DNA of 64,000 nt from Cohnella xylanilytica. Its GTDB lineage: Bacteria; Bacillota; Bacilli; Paenibacillales; Paenibacillaceae. Where the stretch lies: contig NZ_JACJVR010000130.1 of assembly GCF_014212175.1 (NCBI RefSeq), positions 29,379 through 93,378 of the forward strand. Direction: 5' to 3'. The notes beneath the pieces were generated by a model. It made no database searches, was not told the origin of the DNA, and saw only the letters and a list, made by a program, of their open reading frames with translations. The translations under genes were made by a program, and so were the position numbers. Position 1 is the first letter of the stretch. Each line of letters begins with the position of its first letter. This document shows positions 59,363-64,000 of this stretch, piece after piece.

Positions 59363-59606
59363 GTTCATACTCCTTATTTATCATTTGGCGATAAAATTAT
59401 AACCTAGCAAAAGGCGGTCAAGCAAGCAAAACGAGCCCTCGCGCCAAGCGATTGCCCGCGAATGCCGCTATCGGACGCCGGAGGATCGCGTGTTGCGCGC
59501 AAATCGGCGACTTCCGCGATCAAGAATGGCATACGATTGGGTAATAATAAAGGGAACCGGCTCGCGCCCCAGAGACCGCCTGAACAACCGAAGGAGGCTA
59601 TCCGAC

Positions 59607-60008
59607 TTGAACAGAGGAAAAGGAATTCTGTCCGTCATTCTCGTCGTCATCTGCGTCTACGCCGCCGGCTTGATGATGTACTCGCTTCACGAACGGGAAG
59701 CCCCGGCCCCCGCCCCTCCCGCCGCTTCCCCGGGCGGTGCTCCGTCCGCGCCGCCTTCCGCGGAGCCCGCCGCTCCGGTTAACGCCGAAGCCGCCACCGC
59801 TCTCTACAAGAGCAATTGCCTCGCCTGCCACGGGGATCAGCTGCAAGGCGGGATGGGTCCGGAGCTGACCAAGGTCGGAGAGGCCATGACGTCCGATCAG
59901 ATTTACAACCAGATCGCGAAGGGCGGCGGCGGCATGCCGGGGTTCGCCGGAACGCTGAGCGACGAAGAGATCAAGACGCTGGCCGGCTGGCTCGCGGCCA
60001 AGAAATAA
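59607..60008 (+). CDS. Membrane-anchored c-type cytochrome (c550/c551-like)
   Basis: 133 residues, start TTG 59607 with AAGGAGG 9 nt upstream. One membrane segment (about 7-25) is followed by an Ala/Pro-rich linker (about 30-60) and a class I cytochrome c domain. Haem attaches at Cys71-x2-Cys74-His75 (CLACH), and the sixth ligand is probably Met110 in GGGGMPGFAG. It should carry electrons to a terminal oxidase on the outer face. It opens the plus-strand part of the copper/oxidase-assembly group. Confidence 0.93.
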   Translation: MNRGKGILSVILVVICVYAAGLMMYSLHEREAPAPAPPAASPGGAPSAPPSAEPAAPVNAEAATALYKSNCLACHGDQLQGGMGPELTKVGEAMTSDQIYNQIAKGGGGMPGFAGTLSDEEIKTLAGWLAAKK

Positions 60009-60112
60009 CGGGGGACTCGCGCCTCCCCCATTCCGAGAATGTTAGACAAAGCGTGAAGCATACCCATGGATAGGGAAGGCCCGAGTTGGCGATATCCGGG
60101 GGTGCTGCGCAA

Positions 60113-60547
60113 ATGTTGCGACAATGGAGCTGGCGGATCGGAGCAGGAGCCGCCCTCATGCTCGCCCTGACGCTCGCCTTGACGGCGGGCGTCTTGTCTA
60201 TGACCGGCCAGGCCACCAAGGCCGACGGAGGCGCGGGCGTACTCGAGGCGGACGGCTATCGCGTGGCGTTCCGGGAATCGGCGGCGTCCCGGGTCATGAA
60301 GCCGGCGGAATTCATTTTCTCGGTCCAGGACGAAGAAGGACGGCCTGTCGCGGGCGCTGCCCCGCGCGTCGCGCTGTCGATGCCGAACATGTTCTGCGGG
60401 AGGTTCGAAGCCGACGTCTCCGAAGTCGAACCCGGAGTGTACCGGGCGTCGGCCGTCCCCTTCATGAAGGGCAAGTGGCAGGCGAAGCTGACGCTGGACT
60501 CCGGAGACGGAGAGAGCGTCTTCGTCCATCCGTTCCGGGTCGTCTAG
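60113..60547 (+). CDS. FixH/YtkA-like membrane-anchored protein
   Basis: About 144 residues, start 60113 with GGGGGTG 8 nt upstream. A membrane segment (about 9-28) precedes an outer beta-sandwich domain (YRVAFRESAASRVMKPAEFIFSVQDEEGRPVAGAAPRVALSMPNMFCGRFEADVSEVEPGVYRASAVPFMKGKWQAKLTL) of the FixH/YtkA type. The Met-rich MPNMFC stretch could coordinate copper. Such proteins are linked to assembly of cytochrome oxidases. It shares its surroundings with a copper ATPase and a SafE-like protein. Confidence 0.8.
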   Translation: MLRQWSWRIGAGAALMLALTLALTAGVLSMTGQATKADGGAGVLEADGYRVAFRESAASRVMKPAEFIFSVQDEEGRPVAGAAPRVALSMPNMFCGRFEADVSEVEPGVYRASAVPFMKGKWQAKLTLDSGDGESVFVHPFRVV

Positions 60548-60567
60548 CGCCGGCCGCGCGTTAAGAC

Positions 60568-61254
60568 TCACCACAGCCAGGGATGGACCGGCGGAACGAG
60601 TCCGTTCGCGCTTAATCCCTTCAGGATCGAGAGGATGCCCATTACGGTCGCGATGACGGTTCCCGCCCGGCGCAGGCCGCGGCGGCCCTTCTTCCCGATG
60701 CGTCCCGCGAACGCCCCGACCAGCAGCAAGGCGGGGATCGTGAACGCGCCGAAGACGAAGAGAAGGAGGAAGCCTTCGGCCCAGGAGCCCGTCGCCGCCG
60801 CCTGAATCTGCATCGAATACGTCAAGCCGCACGGCAGGAAGCCGAGCAGAAGCCCCGTCGCGAAGATCGAGATCCCTTCGCTTCTTCGCCGCAAGCGCGA
60901 CAGGGCCCGGTCGACGAACGGGAGCCGCAGCGGGCTCAAGCGGTGCACCGGAGGCATCGCCTTCTTCCAGGCCCAGAGCAGGATGACGACGCCGCCGAGC
61001 ACGCTCGCCGCGCCTTGAACGCCGACCCAGCCGCCGGCGACGTTCACGAAGGAACCCGCGGCGCCCATGACCGCTCCCGCGCAGGCGTAGGTTACCGTCT
61101 TGCCGGCGGCATAGACGAGAACGGGGCGGTAAGACGCCCCGTTCTCCCGCAGCGCGAAGGAGGAAGCGATTCCTCCGCACATGACGATGCAATGCGGCGC
61201 CCCCGCCAGCGCCGCCAGGACGGCCAGCAGGAGGGAATCAAGCAAGCCGCTCAT
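60568..61254 (-). CDS. SafE/DsbD-like membrane protein (urease-accessory/sulfite exporter superfamily)
   Basis: 228 residues, start 61254 with AGGAGG 4 nt upstream. About six membrane helices with the signature GAPHCIVMCGGIASSFAL near the N-terminus and LLGFLPCGLTYSMQIQAAATGSWAEG in the middle; the paired cysteines are those of the family related to DsbD and CcoS-linked proteins. Members near FixI-type ATPases help copper delivery to cytochrome oxidase. The start overlaps the ATPase gene by 17 bp, so the two are co-transcribed. Confidence 0.88.
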   Translation of the reverse strand: MSGLLDSLLLAVLAALAGAPHCIVMCGGIASSFALRENGASYRPVLVYAAGKTVTYACAGAVMGAAGSFVNVAGGWVGVQGAASVLGGVVILLWAWKKAMPPVHRLSPLRLPFVDRALSRLRRRSEGISIFATGLLLGFLPCGLTYSMQIQAAATGSWAEGFLLLFVFGAFTIPALLLVGAFAGRIGKKGRRGLRRAGTVIATVMGILSILKGLSANGLVPPVHPWLW

Positions 61255-63448
61255 CGGCCCTCCTCGTCCCGCCAAGCTGCCGAGTCAGGCGCAGGGAGTT
61301 GCAGACGACGATAACGGAGCTGAGCGCCATCGACAGGCAGGCGACTCTCGGATCGAGCCAGCCCGACGCGGCGAACGGGATCATAACGCCGTTGTACGCC
61401 AACGAGAAGCCGAGGTTCTGCCGGATGTTGCGCATCGTCAGCCGGCTGATGGTGATCGCCTGCGCCGCCTTCGTCAGCTCCCCCTTCAGCAGGACGACGT
61501 CGCCCGCCTCGATCGCGGCCGCCGTCCCGGAATCCATCACCATCCCGACGTCGGCCGCGGCCAGCGCGGCGGCGTCGTTCGCGCCGTCCCCGATCATCGC
61601 CACCGTGCGCCCCTCCGCTTGCAGGTTCCGGACGACCTCCAGCTTGTTCTCCGGCAGCATGCGGGCGCGGTACCGCGAGATCCCGGCTTCGGCCGCGATC
61701 CGCTTCGCGGCTTCCTCTTCGTCCCCGGTCAGCATCCACAGCTCCCCGTAAGCCGACAGCTCCCGCACCGCCTTCTCCGATTCGCTTCGCAGCCGGTCCG
61801 TCCAGGCGATTGACGCGATCCACCGCCCGTCCAGCGCGACGTGAAGGACCGAGCCCTCCTCTTCCTTCCCGCGATCGGCCCGCTCGGGAACGGCGATCCC
61901 CAGCTTCCGCAGCCAGCCGGAGCTTCCGACCGCCGCCCATCTCCCTTCGACGATTCCGGTCACTCCGTGTCCCGGCGATTCCTTCGTCTCGTCGGCATCC
62001 GGCACGAGCAGCCGGCGCTTGGCCGCCTCGGCCGCGATGGCGAGGGCGATCGGGTGGCCCGACTTCTTCTCCAGCGCGGCGGCGAGCCGAAGAACGTACG
62101 TCTCCGGATGCCCGGGGGATTCGATCGCGCGGATGCTCGGCTTCCCTTCGGTCAGCGTGCCGGTCTTGTCCAGCACGATCCGGTCGACTTGATGGAGCCT
62201 CTCGATCGACCGCCCTTCCTTGAACAGGATTCCTCTCTTCGCGCTAAGACCCGACGCGATCAGAATCGAGATCGGCGCCGCCAGCCCGAGCGCGCAAGGG
62301 CAAGAGACGAGCAGCACGGCCATCGCGCTGCGCAGCGCCTCCCCTTCCCCCGCATCCGGGCGCAGCGCCCAATAGATATAAGCCGCGACGGCGCACAGGA
62401 TCATGACGGGGATGGCGACGGCCGCGATCCGGTCGACCTTGCGCTGGATGACCGGCTTCGAATGCTGGGCTTCTTCCACGAGCCGAATCATGCCGGCCAG
62501 CCGCGTATTCCCGCCCGCCGCCGACATCCGGACCCGGACGGCGCCGCTCAGGTTGCGCGCCCCCGCGAACACCGCGTCGCCCGCGGCTTTGGCGACGAGC
62601 CGGCTCTCCCCGGTCAAGAACGACTCGTCGATCTCCGTGCGGCCGGAGACCACCCTACCGTCGGCCGGCATGAGCTCCCCCGGCATGACGACGGCGATCA
62701 TGCCGGCGGCCGCGCTCTCCGCCGGAATCCATTCCTCGCCGCTTGGGCCCTCGGTCCGAATCATTCTCGCCTGCAGACTCTGAAGCGCGCCCATCTCCTT
62801 CAGCGCCCGCCCCTTGGCGATCGACTCCAGCAGCTTGCCGAGCAGGACGGACGTCAGGATCATCGCGGCCGTATCGAAGTACAAGTGGCCATGGGCCGTC
62901 TCTCCCCCGTCCGCCGGAACGAACAGAAGCCGGTGGCTGTACAAGTAAGAGATGCTCGTGCCAAGGGCGACCAGCACGTCCATATTGGCCGTTCTCGCGC
63001 GGATCGCGCGGTAGGCTCCCTGATAGAACGGATAAGCGACGTACAATTGAAGAAGCGTCGCCAAGGCGAGCTGGAACCAAGGGGAGACGAACAGCGGCGG
63101 CACGGGAAGCACGGAGGTCGGCGGAAAATGGGCCAGCATCGCCCACAGCAGCGGAAGCGACAGCATCGCGGAGAGAACGAAGCGGTTGCGGTACGAACGA
63201 ATCTCGGAGCGGTTCGCCGTACGCGCGTCCTCAAGCTCTTCCTTCGCGCCGTACCCGATCTCTTCGATTTTGCCCTTGATCTGTTCCGGACGCACGACCT
63301 TGCCGTCCAGCCGGACGGACGCTTGTCCGAGCGGCAGGCTCACGGAGACCGCTTGAACGCCCGGCATGCGGCCGACGACCTTCTCGATCCGGGCCGAGCA
63401 CGCCGCGCAGGTCATCCCGGTTATTTGCAGCTGAATCGTCTCGATCAT
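61238..63448 (-). CDS. Copper-type P-type ATPase (CopA/FixI-like)
   Basis: 736 residues. It has one N-terminal heavy-metal domain (GMTCAACSARIEKVV, Cys14/Cys17), the CPC ion-binding motif (VSCPCALGLAAPISI), the phosphorylation site DKTGTLTEG, the ATP-binding HP motif (EKKSGHPIALAI), and GDGANDAAALAAADVGMVM. It uses ATP to move Cu(I) out of the cytoplasm. The linked FixH- and SafE-like genes point to FixI/CcoI-like supply of an oxidase rather than simple detoxification, although a copper-resistance role cannot be excluded. Confidence 0.93.
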   Translation of the reverse strand: MIETIQLQITGMTCAACSARIEKVVGRMPGVQAVSVSLPLGQASVRLDGKVVRPEQIKGKIEEIGYGAKEELEDARTANRSEIRSYRNRFVLSAMLSLPLLWAMLAHFPPTSVLPVPPLFVSPWFQLALATLLQLYVAYPFYQGAYRAIRARTANMDVLVALGTSISYLYSHRLLFVPADGGETAHGHLYFDTAAMILTSVLLGKLLESIAKGRALKEMGALQSLQARMIRTEGPSGEEWIPAESAAAGMIAVVMPGELMPADGRVVSGRTEIDESFLTGESRLVAKAAGDAVFAGARNLSGAVRVRMSAAGGNTRLAGMIRLVEEAQHSKPVIQRKVDRIAAVAIPVMILCAVAAYIYWALRPDAGEGEALRSAMAVLLVSCPCALGLAAPISILIASGLSAKRGILFKEGRSIERLHQVDRIVLDKTGTLTEGKPSIRAIESPGHPETYVLRLAAALEKKSGHPIALAIAAEAAKRRLLVPDADETKESPGHGVTGIVEGRWAAVGSSGWLRKLGIAVPERADRGKEEEGSVLHVALDGRWIASIAWTDRLRSESEKAVRELSAYGELWMLTGDEEEAAKRIAAEAGISRYRARMLPENKLEVVRNLQAEGRTVAMIGDGANDAAALAAADVGMVMDSGTAAAIEAGDVVLLKGELTKAAQAITISRLTMRNIRQNLGFSLAYNGVMIPFAASGWLDPRVACLSMALSSVIVVCNSLRLTRQLGGTRRADERLA

Positions 63449-63666
63449 GCTTCACTCCCCCGCATCGGATCGCGAATCCCTATATCCTATGAGGCGAGGG
63501 GGCTTGGCATGTTAGCTCTTTGGAGGGAGCCTAAGAATGAGGAAAAACCGTCAGGGAAAAGCGTCCCGAAGACCTGTCGATGCCGTTAAAAGGCTCCTGG
63601 CAACTTATCCTTTTGGTGCTATTGCCTTTTATTCAACAATTCCGCCGCCCCACATTGTGCTGGAAT

Positions 63667-63876
63667 ATTTGAATTTGGACCAGATTCTGCCTTGATAAGG
63701 CGCCTACTTGAATGGAGGATGAAAAATCATACAAATTTCGTTTCAAGATGCGCCTTTCTTAGAAGTTGGATGAAAAATCATACAACAATCATCTGCCTTG
63801 TTTTTACGATGGTGCGCTATTCCAAAAATCGCATAAGTGAATCCGCCTGCCTGCGGTGAAGCCCGCCATGTCGGCG
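63667..63876. repeat. Second copy of the 52-bp repeat element: leader, three degenerate units, tail
   Basis: Leader ATTTGAATTTGGACC (63667-63681, continuing AGATTC). Units at about 63689-63739 (51 bp), 63740-63792 (53 bp) and a decayed third at 63795-63844. Units 1 and 2 carry ATGAAAAATCATACAA near their ends. The tail GCCCGCCATGTCGGCG (63861-63876) is identical over 16 bp to that of the array at 19718-19733, and both tails continue into a CGCTTCTT element. No gene is visible in 63449-64000. Confidence 0.88.
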
Positions 63877-64000
63877 AGATTGAACTCGCCGGCCTGGTTA
63901 ATACGCACTTCGCTTCTTGGCGAAAGGATCTATTCGTAAATATGTCCCCTATCAGGGATAACGGAGCTTGTATGGAAAGGGGGCAGTCTAGAGTAAAGGG

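Noticed and set aside
61841..63589. 582-codon plus-strand open frame
   Set aside because: Antisense shadow of the copper ATPase.
63449..63666. Searched for a gene or promoter upstream of the copper ATPase
   Set aside because: No open frame with a ribosome binding site and no clear CsoR-type site like the one at 50263 were seen.

Overview
The window looks like chromosomal DNA from a GC-rich, spore-forming type Firmicute of the Paenibacillus/Cohnella kind. This is an inference from gene content: a PdaA-type cortex deacetylase, LysM and VanW envelope proteins, YesM/YesN plus LplA/LplB/LplC-type sugar uptake with GH3 glycosidases, Ku, PadR, HxlR and TipA-type regulators, strong AAGGAGG ribosome binding sites, and vegetative TTGACA/TATAAT promoters. 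Coding GC is high, so many long antisense open frames exist that are not genes. I saw no rRNA, tRNA, IS element, prophage or CRISPR array.

Layout: 1-6.4 kb holds an AraC fragment, a hybrid sensor kinase, a HAD phosphatase, a DinB protein and metE. 6.2-8.1 kb holds a small unknown gene and an ECF sigma/anti-sigma pair with an ECF-type promoter. 8.1-19.4 kb holds an FAD oxidoreductase, a MalT-like LuxR regulator, YebC, YnfA, a DUF421 protein, a quinone oxidoreductase, a DUF2087 protein, a PPC-like secreted protein, PdaA and an AraC regulator. 19.4-19.8 kb is a non-coding array of 52-bp repeats. 19.8-30.9 kb holds a coiled-coil protein, Ku, GntR-ilvD, TetR with a coupled small membrane protein, a LysM protein, an aldo/keto reductase, a TipA-like regulator, GreA and two exported proteins. 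31-34.3 kb encodes one SWI2/SNF2 helicase.

From 46.2 kb back to 34.4 kb runs a seven-gene minus-strand carbohydrate locus: sensor kinase, AraC response regulator, solute-binding lipoprotein, two permeases and two GH3 glycosidases. It reads as sense, import and hydrolyse for an oligosaccharide. 46.4-52.6 kb is a stress and transport block in which several promoters carry recognisable operators: a PadR operon with DedA; an MFS exporter plus a sirohaem-reductase-like protein behind a CsoR-like site; a glutathione peroxidase behind an OhrR-like palindrome; and an MFS/HxlR divergent pair. 52.8-53.0 kb is a second non-coding array with a 51-bp period. 53.2-63.4 kb holds FabF, a MmyB-type regulator with no ordinary start codon, two envelope proteins, a Cu/Zn superoxide dismutase, pyrophosphatase, and a convergent group (membrane cytochrome c, FixH-like, SafE-like, copper P-type ATPase) suggestive of copper delivery to a respiratory oxidase. 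The window ends in a second copy of the 52-bp repeat family, sharing its leader and tail with the array at 19.5 kb. That modular dispersed element is the strongest candidate for something undescribed.
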